From Piezodorus guildinii (taxonomy: Eukaryota; Arthropoda; Insecta; Hemiptera; Pentatomidae), in assembly GCA_023052935.1 (NCBI GenBank), contig CM041298.1, positions 116,047,977-116,111,976 on the forward strand: DNA of 64,000 bases. The letters are read 5' to 3'. Within the stretch, counting starts at the first letter, position 1; every line of letters starts with the position of its first letter. Below are positions 51,491-62,851 of this stretch, one piece after another. The notes beneath the pieces are model-generated. The model searched no databases, was not told the DNA's origin, and worked only from the letters and a program-made list of their open reading frames with translations. Made by a program: the position numbers and the translations under genes.

Positions 51491-52269
51491 ACAATATTCA
51501 ATATCAATTACCCATTATAGAAAAGTAATTTAAGTTATGAATATATTATTCGGAACAGTCTCTTCTATTTTATTTATATATTTATTTATCATAACATATA
51601 CAACATGATTATCAAAACATTACGTTTCGAGTACCTTATGCCTCATCTTCAGATTTACAAATATCATCTAAAATATAATTGAATAAATATTATAAGCAAC
51701 TATAAATACATTAACAACACATTATCAATAAATTAGAATCAATTTAAAATATTTACAATTTGTTTATTATTAAAATTCTACTTACATTTATTTCCATATT
51801 ATATCCTAATATAGGTGATTTAATATTGTAATATTATTCATATTAAGTTCCTAGATATGAATAATTCTGTAATTCTGTTAAAATAATTTATCTTTTCATT
51901 GTCACATATTAATTCTTTCAACATTTTGCTGCTATACACTTGCAACTATCATGTAGACTAAATTAGCATTTATCTAATTCCTTTCTATTCAACTATTCAA
52001 TATTTTCAAATATCAGATTAAAATTAAAATTTATAATTGTAAATATATTAAGTGATAAATTGATTCTAATTTATTGATAATGTATTTATAGTTGCTTATA
52101 ATATTTATTCAATTATATTTTAGATGATATTTGAAAATCTGAAGATGAGGCATAAGGTACCTCGAAACGTAATGTTTTAATAATTAATCATGTTTTATAT
52201 GTTATGATAAATAAATATATAAATAAAATTGAAGAGACTGTTCCGAATAATATAAACAATATTCAATAT
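51491..52269. repeat. Large foldback element with flanking direct repeat
   Basis: The arms are about 51546-51760 and about 52040-52255. They are inverted, over 200 bp, highly similar (e.g. TTATTCGGAACAGTCTCTTC, ATTACGTTTCGAGGTACC-type, TATTATAAGCAACTATAAAT). Each arm has CTGAAGAT ... CGAAACG (51623-51652 on minus; 52139-52169 on plus). A 14-bp direct repeat ACAATATTCAATAT (51491-51504 and 52256-52269) frames it, a plausible target duplication. No coding sequence lies between the arms. A solo arm of the family lies at 12881-12995. Confidence 0.85.
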
Positions 52270-52279
52270 TTTTCCTTTT

Positions 52280-52585
52280 TTTTTTTTTTTCTGTTTATCG
52301 CGCTTTACTGATTATAAAACTCTATACACACTTTTCTCTATCGTCAAAAATAACTGAGCGTATTTATTTGAAAAATATCAATTTTTTTTTTCTTCTATAT
52401 AGTTATTCCCGGTTTTTTAGTTAAAAAAACACTCATAATTTTTTTTTTCCTATCTTCAAAAATAACTGAGTTATTGAACAAAATCCTTTTAATCATCCGC
52501 CATTTTAAAACTAACCAGCTGATATCAACGTCTAGGCGTTATGATCGTCGTTGAATGGACTTGTATTTTTATGGCGAATCTCAAA
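52280..52585 (+). repeat. Dispersed repeat G, copy 3
   Basis: CTTTACTGATTATAAAACTC, AAAATAACTGAGTTATTGA, GCTGATATCAACGTCTAG and TGATCGTCGTTGAATGGACT. The most complete copy seen. Confidence 0.55.
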
Positions 52586-53396
52586 AAAAAAAAAAAAGAT
52601 TACAAAGGTTGATTATTGAACATAATAAACCAAAAATGAACAATTTGCAGCCTTTTAATTGTTTATTTATTTTTTGTATTCAATATTACAATTACATTTA
52701 CAAACCTACATGGATCCAAATTGCTGTAAGACGATATTAAACGAAGGCAATATCTCTGACACAGAACAGATGGCCCGTTTTCGAGTACACGTCTGGCTTC
52801 ACTTAAAATATACGATGCACTAAGGAATCTTGACTCTGTGAAGGATTCAATCCTTCTGGAGTGAAGAAAATCAATATCTAGATATTTTAAAAATAAACCA
52901 TTCTTATTAAATATTATCACTTTAGTTTAATAATTATAAATTTTATATATCTTAAAGAGGGTGCAATTTGTAGGACCTGTCATTTATGTATAAAAATGTT
53001 CGTTAATTCGGTGAGTTTGTATATAGTTTGATAATCGTTAAGAATACTGTGCTTAGTAGAATATTATATTTATCTGATAATATTTAACTATAATTATAAA
53101 AGGAAATTCATATCAATTAATTGGTAATCGGTAGTATTTTAATAATTATGGTTTCACAATTCGTGTAGGTGTGTAATAAGGATGGGTTTTAGAAAAAAAT
53201 CATTTAAGTGTTTACATTTTAAACCTTTTAAAAAATTATTTTTTGAATAACTCCAAAGTAATACAATCCTTACAAATGTCTAAGTGCTCATTAGAAAGGT
53301 TAATCAAAAGATATTATATTTATAATGGATATATTTAATCATATCCGACTTTGTATCCGTAGTTCGCATGGAAGCATGTTATTGGGTTTTTGAAAA
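52586..53396. other. AT-rich sequence, nothing recognised
   Basis: About 800 bp without motif-bearing ORFs. A short moderately GC segment at 52740-52870 has an 85-codon minus frame that I do not recognise. Confidence 0.45.
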
Positions 53397-53745
53397 GTTT
53401 CTTAATTCATTAACGCCCCTTCATGCTACTGTGGTTAATTACAGTGATAGTCCTAAATTTTGCATATCCAGGTTTAATTAGGAGAAATATCTTTAACGAG
53501 AACTTTTAAAAAATCTAGGGACATTTGATTTGAACCCGCGCTCTTGGGTTTGAAGGCTGTAATGGCCACTACACCACAAGTGATCCTCCGATAGGTATTA
53601 CTAATTTATAAATTAACTATAAATTACTAATGAACTAATTCGTTAAGTCAATGCAGTAGTGAGTTTTTGGTTTTCACCCCTTTTAAAAAAATGTATAGGA
53701 TTATCTGCAGGTTTAACGCGGGTTTAAAGGCTATTATGTATTATT
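53397..53745 (-). repeat. SINE family A, decayed copy and adjoining fragment
   Basis: CATGCTACTGTGGTTAATTAC, TCCTAAATTTTGCATATCCA and the complement of a B-box (TTGAACCCGCGCTCTTGGG) identify SINE A in minus to 53592. A further SINE-like scrap (GCAGGTTTAACGCGGGTTTA) lies near 53707-53727. Confidence 0.65.
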
Positions 53746-53904
53746 AGGTATTACTAATCCGTAAATTAACTAATCCACTAGGTCTATATTGTAGTTAATC
53801 TTTGGTTTCTATCCCAAGGAATTTTGTATGTCATAGATAAATATTCACCATTAAACAATCTTTGAAACAGTAAACTTGAATTTATAGAACTTCAGTTATT
53901 AGGG

Positions 53905-54170
53905 GTCACATGTGATGATGTAGTGGATGGCATAACAGCCTTCTATTCTAAAGTGGCGGGTTCAAACCCGGCAGGTGTCCCTAAGATATTATAAAGTAAG
54001 TAAAAAAAACTTTGCTATACCGTAAAATGCTGGTCCCGATTCTATGCCATGTCCATTACTCATTAAAAATGCTCATTCTAATAAAACAAGACAAATTTTA
54101 AGACACACACAGTAGAATCCTCCGATTTACCACAGTAGCATAAAGTGACTAAAAACAAATAAATATACAA
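53905..54170 (+). repeat. SINE family A, older copy
   Basis: ATGATGTAGTGGATGGCATA head, CGGGTTCAAACCCGGCAGG B-box, diverged body (GTCCATTACTCATTAAAAAT), tail AAACAAATAAATA. Confidence 0.8.
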
Positions 54171-54190
54171 TTCAGTTGCAAAGTGTCTTT

Positions 54191-55087
54191 TTACTATCAC
54201 TTACCTATATATGAAATATATAGTAAGGGGAAGTATTGCGATCGTGAAAATCTTCAAATTCCAGTTTTCACCGAAAATACACGTTTTAGGGTCCCCTGAG
54301 TCCAAATGACCAAGTCCCGCAAAAAGGTGTGTGTGTGTGTGTGTGGCAACTCCCGGGCGATAACGATAAGTCCTATGACACTGAAATTTCATATTTAATA
54401 AAAATATACGCCTGAGATGTTACAAAAACTTTTTTCATCAAAATCAGCAAACCAGAAGAGCCACTTTGTACCATGCATTTTGCATCTTTTTCGATTTTCT
54501 CGAAAACGGCTCTAACGATTTTGATTAAACTCTCAATGTCGATGTAAAATTAACATCATGTAGGTTTCATTCTGATTGAAATAGTCTTACAGGGCTTAAA
54601 CGCCGATATGTTAAATTTTCTTCTCCTAAAGCACTTTTAATTTTGTAGAATCTATAAAAATAACCATATTATTTTCTTAGCATAGATAATTAACAGCTAA
54701 ATATGCATATTGAGCGTATTTTATAAACAATTTAAAGAGGAAAACTGAAAAAAATATTTTTTTAAACTAATTTTTCGTTTTTAAACATAAGAACTGTAAC
54801 ATAGATGTATAATATACCGTTAGAAAGCTAAAGATTTTAGAAAAAATATATTATGTTATACACAAGATTGTAAAAGTTAATTAAGAGTTATGATAATCCG
54901 ATAAAACTAACTGATTATTTTAGATAATAATATAATATATTTTTAATAAAACACATGTTTCTATCGAAATTTAATTTAATTAATTCTTTAATGGTTTCAC
55001 TCATTTTTATCTCCAACTGTATTTGAAAATTCTTTAATCGATTTTAGCAACAGCGGTAAGTGAAAGTAGTGTGTTGCCCGTACCAGA
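54191..55087 (+). repeat. Family A repeat, copy 22 (complete)
   Basis: From TTACTATCACTTACCTATAT to GCGGTAAGTGAAAGTAGTGT and GTACCAGATTTT. It shows the uninterrupted form of the LINE target: AATAAAACACATGTTTCTAT continues straight into CGAAATTTAATTTAATT. Confidence 0.93.
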
Positions 55088-55914
55088 TTTTTTCAATATG
55101 TTTGTAAATAAAATTATGTTTTTAATCGTCTCGAAGATAGTTCTCATATTGAATTCATGTGCTATATATCTTCACTCATCCGATTATATACATTTTTTTT
55201 ATTATTTTTTTTTTTTTATTGAATTCCCTTAATGAACATTAAAAATTTATCAATATCTAAAAACTTTTTCAATATATGTTTGCTTCTACCTTCCCTGTTC
55301 CCAGTTCGATTAATATTATTCTTGTTTTAATGAAATGAGTACACGAGGGAGAGAGCTTTTAGGGATAAAGCACTTGTTTAATTAACGAAATATTGTAAAT
55401 TGAATTGTATTACTTTCTATCATGGGCTTTGACTTGATAAAATATGAAATCCCAACTAAAAGTCTGTTAAATGAAGCATAATTTTATTAGTCAATACTTT
55501 GAATTTAAATTGTTTAAATGGAATCTCACTGAATGATTAGCCCTAAAAGAAGTAGCTAAAGTTATTAATTAACGTAAAAGCATGTATTTTAACTTAAATA
55601 TATACGAGCTAGATTGTGATGAATTCAATATAATTTTAACTTTATAATTAATAAACTAGCTATTTCCTTGCCATAAGAGCAAACAATATTAAGTTGGCCA
55701 ATCGAGGCTTTTATCGAAGTTTACTCGCAGAAAATATAGTAATTAATCAAACTCGCCTTTGATGTTACAAGAGTAGAGTCTAACAGAAGGCTTGAATGTC
55801 GGATTTTTATTTTTTTACTTTATTATACCTTCAAAATTGTTAATTTAAAATAATAATCATGACTGGTTAATTAACCATATTGGTATTTAATCCCTTGTAA
55901 CTTTTTTTTTTTTT
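55088..55914. other. AT-rich sequence, nothing recognised
   Basis: About 830 bp with no tail, TIR or ORF of note. Confidence 0.5.
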
Positions 55915-56690
55915 TTAACACCAAGTCCCACAAAAAAGTCTGTGTGTGTGCGCGTAAATAAAAAGTCCTATGAAACTGAAATTTCATATTTAAGACAATT
56001 ATACGCTCTTTATGTCACAAAATCTTTTTCATCAAAATCAGCTTACCAGAAGAGCCACTTTATACCATGCATTTTGCTCCTTTTCAGTTCCGACGACTTT
56101 GTTTAAACTCGCTATATCGATAATAATTCAATGGGCTTTAATATCATTAAGGTTTCATTCTTATTAAAATGGTGTGACAGGGCTTAAATGCCGATATTTC
56201 AAAATTTTCTTCCCAAAAGTACCTTTAATTTTGTAGATTCGAAAAAATTGACCATATCGTCTGATTAGCATTGCTAAAAAAACAGGTAAATATATTAGTT
56301 GAACGAATTCGATATTCAACTAAACGAGAAAATTACAAAAGTATTTTTTTAATGTAATTTTGGGTTTTTGAACTTAAGAACAGTAATATACATGTATAAT
56401 ATGCCGTTGGAATGCTAAAGATTTTAGAAAAAATATTATCTTATATAAATATATATATTATTATATATACTATGGTAAAAGGTAACGGAGAGTGATGAAA
56501 AGACGATGAAAAAAACTGATTGTTATAGATAATAATATAATAATTATTTAATAAAACACATGTTTCTATTAAAATCCAATTTAAATAATTCTTTAACAAT
56601 TTATTCCGATTATAAATTTGTTTTAAAATTCTTGAATTGATATAAATATTGGAGGTTAGTGAAAGTCGTGTGTTGCGCGCACCTGATTTT
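55915..56690 (+). repeat. Family A repeat, copy 23, left end missing
   Basis: Starts inside A at CACCAAGTCCCACAAAAAAG after an oligo-T run. It continues in order to GGTTAGTGAAAGTCGTGTG and GCGCACCTGAT. Confidence 0.88.
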
Positions 56691-56714
56691 TCATATTAGG
56701 TTGTTTATTTATTT

Positions 56715-56850
56715 AACTTCACCTTATGCGACTGTGGCTAATCGAATGTTGTGGGAATCCTAAATTTTGACTATCCAGGTTTAATTAGTATCTTTAACAA
56801 GTACCTGACATCGCACAGGCTCGGAACCACCTTTTTACTCCCTTCCGAAG
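56715..56850 (-). repeat. SINE family A, 3' fragment
   Basis: TTATGCGACTGTGGCTAATCG, ATCCTAAATTTTGACTATCC, CATCGCACAGGCTCGG; the complement of the SINE A 3' half. Confidence 0.8.
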
Positions 56851-56904
56851 GATCTTCTTACTCTTTTTTCGGTTTCAAGGTTTTTTTTCTCTTTCTAGAT
56901 ATAC

Positions 56905-57425
56905 TTTTTTTTTTTTTTTTTATTTATAGTAATTGTATTAAAGAACACAATAAGTAAATATGAGGAATGAAAAAAAAAGTCATAAAAATGTCTTAAGAAA
57001 GAACTATCCAGTGGTAGCACTTCACTATTTTAACTCAGTAGGTCCTGAGGCCATCTTCTTTTCAGTCGCCTTGGAGGGTTATCAGGGATATCTAAGGAAG
57101 ATAAATTACGGACAAGTGGATTTGTGTGGGCAGGGAGTTTAGAATGAAAAGAGGAGTATCTATCACTGGCTATGTATGCAACAAATGTTATGTTAAGGTC
57201 ATTATGAATGAGTTGATTTGTAACAAAATAAGGGGCATTCAGGATTTTGCGAAGGATTTTGGATTGTAAGGACTGGATGCGGGAGGAATTAGATGGTTTC
57301 TGTAATAGTTGATGTAAATGAGTCTTTTGTAATATACTGGAAGTTTTGAACGTTTGTCTAGTAAGTGTTGTAGTAATCGATATCTTCGAGCAGTCTCTAG
57401 TCGTTTCAGTTTAGAGTGAGGATGA
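56905..57425 (-). pseudogene. Jockey-clade LINE 3' copy
   Basis: Long T run on plus (its A tail), then the UTR and decayed C-terminal RT as in 42495-42985. The 5' truncation is near GTTTCAGTTTAGAGTGAGGA. Confidence 0.85.
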
Positions 57426-57711
57426 TATACTTTTTAATTATTTATTTAGTATAACAAAAAAAAATCCTGCTCTACTACAACCAACCCTTCTTCACATGGC
57501 CCTTTAGAGTATATAAGAGGGAATCCTTACTATATCAGAACGGTCTTACAAGCATATGATTAGTCGATAAGATTACACTCAACAGCCTGATGTTACTCTA
57601 ACAATTGGAGTCTGCACTTTATAACTACTAGATGAGCTTCAGAAGTTGTGATCCTAAAAATATTAGAATGGTAGTTTAAAACAGAAAACACATATTTTAC
57701 TATAATGATAT
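57426..57711. other. Unassigned sequence
   Basis: No feature seen. Confidence 0.45.
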
Positions 57712-57998
57712 GATTATTAGGGGAACCCGTGGCTAGCGCGCTAGTCTCTTACGCTAAAGGTTGTGAGTTCGAATCCCAGTCCCAGAGGAACATTTTCAAG
57801 CATTTAATAAATGGGGATTCACTCACAGCCTCTCCCCTTTGGTGTGTGAGACCCGTCAGCCAACTGATGACCGCTCACAAAATTAGGCGTGGGGATTGAT
57901 GACCCTACCATATAAAATCGAGAAACGTAAATGTAATTTCCCAGGAGGTTACACCGCGAGGCCAAGGGCCAACACGGCCTGTCGCCCCACTTAAAGAA
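57712..57998 (+). repeat. tRNA-derived SINE, family C
   Basis: A-box-like GTGGCTAGCGCG and B-box GAGTTCGAATCCC. The body ends ...GGCCTGTCGCCCCACTTAAAGAAGAAGAAG. TGATTATTA flanks it on both sides (about 57712 and just after 58006). Single copy here. Confidence 0.75.
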
Positions 57999-57999
57999 G

Positions 58000-58085
58000 A
58001 AGAAGATGTGATTATTACTATTTTATGATTATTACTATTATTACTATTGTGATTATTACTATTATTACTATTTTTTTTACTAGAT
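58000..58085. repeat. TTATTACTA minisatellite
   Basis: Imperfect repeats of GATTATTACTATTATTACTA, grown from the SINE C target duplication. Confidence 0.85.
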
Positions 58086-58189
58086 TTTTCCATACTGGGG
58101 ATACTGAAATTATAGGGTAAATACTTATCCCGCTATTGTCTATTTTGTACTCAAGATCCGAAGAAAATTATTAAAGTGGTGCACACAAG

Positions 58190-58490
58190 GAGCAGCGTGA
58201 TCTAATGGATAGAGCACTAGCTACTGTTCTGTGGGTCCTGGGTTCGAATCCCGGCTATAACAGAATATTATTTATTCTGTTATTTCAGCCGGGGGACGAC
58301 ACTACGGTATGAAGACCCTCCTGGGGCTGACCCAGCCTCTATAAAGTGGGTAACCAAATAGTGCAAAAATCTGACGGCTGAGCGTGATCAAGGCCTAATC
58401 ACCTCGTATACACGGACGTTAACCTAGAAACAGAAAGAACTCAATATGTACTGAGTAAAGACATATCATGGGTTGTAGAGGTACAGATAT
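58190..58490 (+). repeat. SINE family B, copy 4
   Basis: A-box GTGATCTAATGGATAGAGC, B-box GGGTTCGAATCCC, full body and oligo-T end. The most complete B copy. Confidence 0.88.
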
Positions 58491-58519
58491 TTTTTTTTTC
58501 TTTAGGTACACACCAATTA

Positions 58520-58680
58520 GAAGGTGGGTGGCTGAGTTGGTTAGCGCTCACATATAATAAATAATAACGAGTTCGCGTCTCGGTACCTGGGGTCTTTTTC
58601 TCGGCATTAATCTCTCTCGCTTTCCTCCTAGCCCACACTAATCCCTTTAAAGAGCGATCTTACATATTTTATTTATATTC
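58520..58680 (+). repeat. tRNA-derived SINE, family D
   Basis: A-box-like GGTGGCTGAGTTGGTTAGC and a B-box-like ACGAGTTCGCGTCTC, then a TCTCTCGCTTTCCTCCTAGC body. A headless relative is at 22724-22835. Confidence 0.6.
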
Positions 58681-59384
58681 TACATTCTATAATTTTTTTT
58701 TATTTAAGGGTTTAAAAATACTTTTAAAAAATTGTTTTAATAAAATCGCCTTGATAATATCCCGTTGTTTTAAGGCGAGGAACATTACAGTTTTATTTTA
58801 GTTATTTATGACTACAACCTTCTCTTACTGTTTAAAAAAAAAATTGCCTTTTCCCATTTTCGAATGACCAATTATTTCAATAATCATCATAATCTAAATT
58901 CGGGACCGGGCTAATTATATATTAAAAAAATCAGCTGACATATTTTAAACAAATTTACAATTTATAACTATACAATTTGAAGCTGGGCGATATTACTCAA
59001 AGAGCCAGAATTATACAAGAATGCTTTGGATTATTAGGGCGAAGGTGGGTATAATTATTCATAAAATCCCTCATTAGAGTATTATATCTTTTGGGACGGG
59101 ATCCCATTCGTAATGTAAGAGTATTATTTATCCCGGGAACCGTGGACTGTAATTATCTTTAGAAAGTGTGATATTATCATTTTTTGAGCCTTGAAACTCC
59201 GCTTACCGCGTCCAAATTAGCACCGCAAAATCGCGCAGGACGAATATTCTTGTTAAAAAAAAAATATGAACTGTTTCAATGTAAATGAGTATTTTTGAGG
59301 AGTATTTTATTATATTTTAATTATTTTATTAATAAAAAAATATATATATATATTAAATCAAAGAGGGGAGTTTAAAAAATTGGC
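58681..59384. other. AT-rich sequence, nothing recognised
   Basis: A moderately GC stretch at 58980-59230 has no motif. No ORF of note. Confidence 0.45.
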
Positions 59385-59990
59385 AAACCTGATAAATTAT
59401 TTTCATAATGCATTCAGTATTAATTTAAAAAATATTGGTAAATAATGTTTCTTTTTGATAAATTTATCGTTTTTTATCATATTAATTAATTTAATATTAA
59501 TGTTTTGCATCATTTTATTTTTATTTCTGTACCTTACCATTAATGCGACTATAATGGGTTTAGTATTTCATTTTATAATGAATATATTGATTATTTTACA
59601 CAGTATTTTATTTTATTATATTTATATTAATATATATTTTATTAATTATATTACAATATAAATATTAATTTTATAAATTATTCATGATGATTACAGAAAC
59701 CAGTATTTCATTATATTTATTTATTTAATTTTAATTATTTTCTTTTTTATATAACTTACCATTAGTGCGAAAATAATGGATTTAGCATTTTAATTTATAA
59801 TTTCTATAGTTCCTGCTGAAAATTTTACTATTTTAGGGAGTTATTTTAAATAATGTTATTATTGATTTTAATTGTTTTAATGTTATATTTTATTTAATTA
59901 AAAAAGTCTTCATATTGAATTAAAGAAATTATTTACAGAAATCCGTAAACTTAATAAATTCTTACCACAATGCATTCAGTAACAAATTTT
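59385..59990. repeat. Degenerate tandem duplication in AT-rich DNA
   Basis: CTTACCATTAATGCGACTATAATGG (about 59535) and CTTACCATTAGTGCGAAAATAATGG (about 59755) recur about 220 bp apart. CATAATGCATTCAGTA/CACAATGCATTCAGTA recur at about 59405 and about 59970. Confidence 0.5.
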
Positions 59991-60039
59991 TTTTTTTTTT
60001 AAACGATTTGTCTATTTTTTAAATGAAATTGGATTACGT

Positions 60040-60270
60040 ATTCTGATAAAACTAAACCAATAGAATACAAATATGTTAAAATATCGATTTGGTAAAAAAT
60101 TTCGTTTAGTAACATTTGGAAATCAGCATATCAATTAGACATTTAGTTGCTGTGACCTAATAATTATATCTATTGTCGATTAAGATGCCAGGGACTTCTG
60201 AGGCCATTCTCATTTCTCAATTGATGTCTTCACTCTGAGCCACTATTGCTTCATACATTAACATAAATAA
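60040..60270. repeat. Dispersed repeat H, copy 2
   Basis: Parallels 20090-20300 (see there). Confidence 0.4.
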
Positions 60271-60434
60271 TAACGTACAGGCACATGCTCTATGAGTGCA
60301 AAACAGTTGCATTGTATGCGCCTAATGTGTCTGCCTCGTATAATTTATTTGACGAATAATAACATAAACCGTTTGAAACCAGGATGTTAAAAAAAAAAAC
60401 TGTAAATAGGTTCATAAATAAATAAATAATAGGC

Positions 60435-61119
60435 TTAGCGAACCCGGAGGATCGATGCCGATACCACCAAATTCCACCTACACAGACTCGTCAAATGTTC
60501 ACTAATCAAGCCCAAGCTCCCGAGATCAGCCTTAACGCAATCCTCCCATCTATGCTTCGGCCTACCTTTCGGACGCCTTCCAGTTGGATCAGCAAATACC
60601 AACTTTCTCGGAATCCGCTCGTCATCGACCCAACACCTTTACTCGCCATTTGAGTCTCCGCGATGCAATCAGCTCAATTATATTCACAGGATAAAAGTTC
60701 CGCAATTCCGCGTTGAGCAACCTTCTAAACTCCCCAGTGGCCTCATCTCTCTTCGGACCAAATATTTTACGCAATACCTTATTTTCGAAAACCTTAAGCC
60801 GTTGTTCATCCTTCAAAGTAAGCGGCCACGTTTCACATCCGTAAAGAACCGTTGGAAGAATAATAGTTTTATAAATTCTAATCTTTAAGTTTTTAGATAG
60901 AAGCCGCGAACTAAGTAACTTAGCAACTGAATAATAACACGCATTTCCCATCTTCAACCGGGACTTTATTTCTTCCTGGATTTCATTTTTTCTAGTTATA
61001 ATTGAACCTAAATACTTGAATTTCTCTACGTGTTCAAAAGTATGCCCTGATACATCAATATCACCAAGATCGCCACCGTTTCTGCTACTAATCATATATT
61101 TCGTCTTATCGGTATACAT
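60435..61119 (-). pseudogene. RTE/BovB-like LINE, C-terminal part of RT
   Basis: A minus frame of 165 codons (61119-60622) begins DKTKYMISSRNG and contains FKYLGSIITRKNEIQEEIKS, KTIILPTVLYGCETWPLTLK and DEQRLKVFENKVLRKIFGPK. These are standard for the region after the YADD motif in RTE/BovB-type polyproteins. A shift near 60620 leads into a second frame with GRRPKGRPKHRWEDCVKADL, the usual end, stopping at 60435. The catalytic RT core is absent. The 38.9 kb fragment is a relative. Confidence 0.85.
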
Positions 61120-61869
61120 AGGTTCATACCAAACAAATATTATTTATTGATTGAATATGCTTTTTATGTTCACTTACAGTTTTACTTTCACTTACCCATA
61201 TATGGAGTATATGTGCGTTTTAGGATCTCCTGAGTCCAAATGACCAAGTCCCGCAAAAAGGTTTCTGTGTTTGTATACTACGTCTAGTACGAAAAGTCGT
61301 ACAAAACAGGAATTTCATATTTTAAACAATTATGTTTACATTCGAGATGTTACGGGAAAATTTTCACTAAAATCGGCTGACCGAAAGTGTTACTTAATAC
61401 GTTTATACGTACATGACATACCATGCGTTTTGCACCTTTTTACGAGTTTTTCAAAAACGGCTCTAACGATCTTGATTGAACTCAATCGATGTAAAATGTA
61501 ATGGACTTTAAAATAATATAGGTTTCAATCTTATTGAAATCGTAGGGCAGGGCTTACATAACGATTTTTTTTTTTTAATTTTCTTCTTTTAAAGCATCTT
61601 TAATTTTGTAGATTTGAAAACATTAACCATATCTTGTTACTCTTTGTTAGTATTGATCAAAAACCAATCAATATATAAAAATATTTTGTATAAAAATTTT
61701 TGAACATAAGAACCACAATATAGATGTATAATATACCGTTTGAAAGGTAAAACAATTAAAAAAAACAAAACATTATCTTATACAAAAAACTGTAAAAGTT
61801 AATAGATATTGATAAAAAGCTTATAAAATTATTTTACTTTTACTTCACTTTATATTCAATATTTTATTT

Positions 61870-62310
61870 ATTTATTTTTTTTTTTATTGAGAAATATTAC
61901 AATTTGTTACATAATGAACAGTAGTAATAGTGATGTAATAAACATTCATACAATATATACAGAAAATAATAATAAAGTCAAATTGCATAAAATCGAAAAT
62001 AAATAAATTCAAATATATACAAAAAAAAATAACAATTAATAAAAAAAAAAAAAAAAGAAACAACAGCAAACAAATCAAAACAACAACCTGTAGTAGAGAA
62101 AACATACAAGTTGGGAAATAAATAAAAATCATACAAGCAAACTTCACTATATACAATATATACAATCTGCTAAAGGGGCCCTAGACTCGGCTGCTCCCTC
62201 CACAAGTGGGGGGAAAACCGAATCCAAGAGATCCCAGCGCTTCTCACTCAGCGCATCGCTGGTGTAAGCCAGTGGAGGCCGAGCTAGGGCTCAATAGCCA
62301 CAAACACAAC
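61870..62310 (-). pseudogene. Jockey-like LINE 3' end (35-kb subfamily)
   Basis: T run on plus (A tail), then the complement of the UTR words seen at 35320-35420 (ATTGAGAAATATTACAATTTG, AACATTCATAC-ATATATAC). 62165-62305 is a GC-rich block that may be the end of its coding region. Confidence 0.7.
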
Positions 62311-62520
62311 TGTATTAGTTAATACATCAAGTAAATTAGCTGATTATATATATCATGAAGAGAATATGCATATTGGCAGCACCCCACTATGTAATCTAAA
62401 TTAGAAAGGTCTCGATACCATTTTCTTTTCTGACGCCTCGGTGGATCGTTAGGAATGGAAGAGGAAGCAAGGATTGAAACTAGTGGATTAGAGTGGGAGT
62501 GGAGTTTTTCCTATTTAAGT
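62311..62520 (-). pseudogene. Jockey-clade LINE 3' fragment (15-kb subfamily)
   Basis: AACTGTATTAGTTAATACATCAAG, then GGTCTCGATACCATTTTC and GACGCCTCGGTGG, complementing the ...PPRRL.. C-terminus and UTR. Confidence 0.75.
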
Positions 62521-62529
62521 GTGTTTTAA

Positions 62530-62660
62530 AAAAAATAGATTTTTTGCTATTTACAACTGTATAATGATATACATCTAGTAAATGAGATACAAGATAAAAA
62601 TGTCATGATTCACATGTTGGGATGCTTCCCATTGGCAGCTCCCCACTGGTGTATTTAAAA
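62530..62660 (-). pseudogene. Second Jockey-clade LINE 3' UTR fragment
   Basis: TTTACAACTGTATAATGATA, CATCTAGTAAATGAG and GCTCCCCACTGG repeat the UTR of the neighbouring fragment. Confidence 0.65.
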
Positions 62661-62851
62661 ATTCTTAAACTTATTTTAACAATCTTCCAGACATTGTAAA
62701 TATTTTATTAATTCATTATTGTATATTATTTTATAGTTTTGTAAATATTGTATGAATGTTGAAGTTGACCAAGATTATATAAATGTACTAATTGGCAGAT
62801 CATTCAATAAAAGGAACTTTGAGGGTTAAAAAAAAAAAAAAAAAAAAATAG
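62661..62851 (+). mobile_element. Short poly(A)-tailed retroposon end
   Basis: AT-rich body, CATTCAATAAAAGGAACTTTG and an A run of about 21 (62829-62849). A polyadenylation signal plus tail; body unrecognised. Confidence 0.55.

Noticed and set aside
59455..59661. 68-codon Ile/Phe/Leu-rich ORF resembling a membrane protein
   Set aside because: Composition follows the extremely T/A-rich DNA and the region is a decayed tandem repeat; a mitochondrial insertion was considered but no known mitochondrial motif was found.
61884..62165. 93-codon hydrophobic minus-strand ORF
   Set aside because: Lies in the AT-rich 3' UTR of a Jockey-like LINE.
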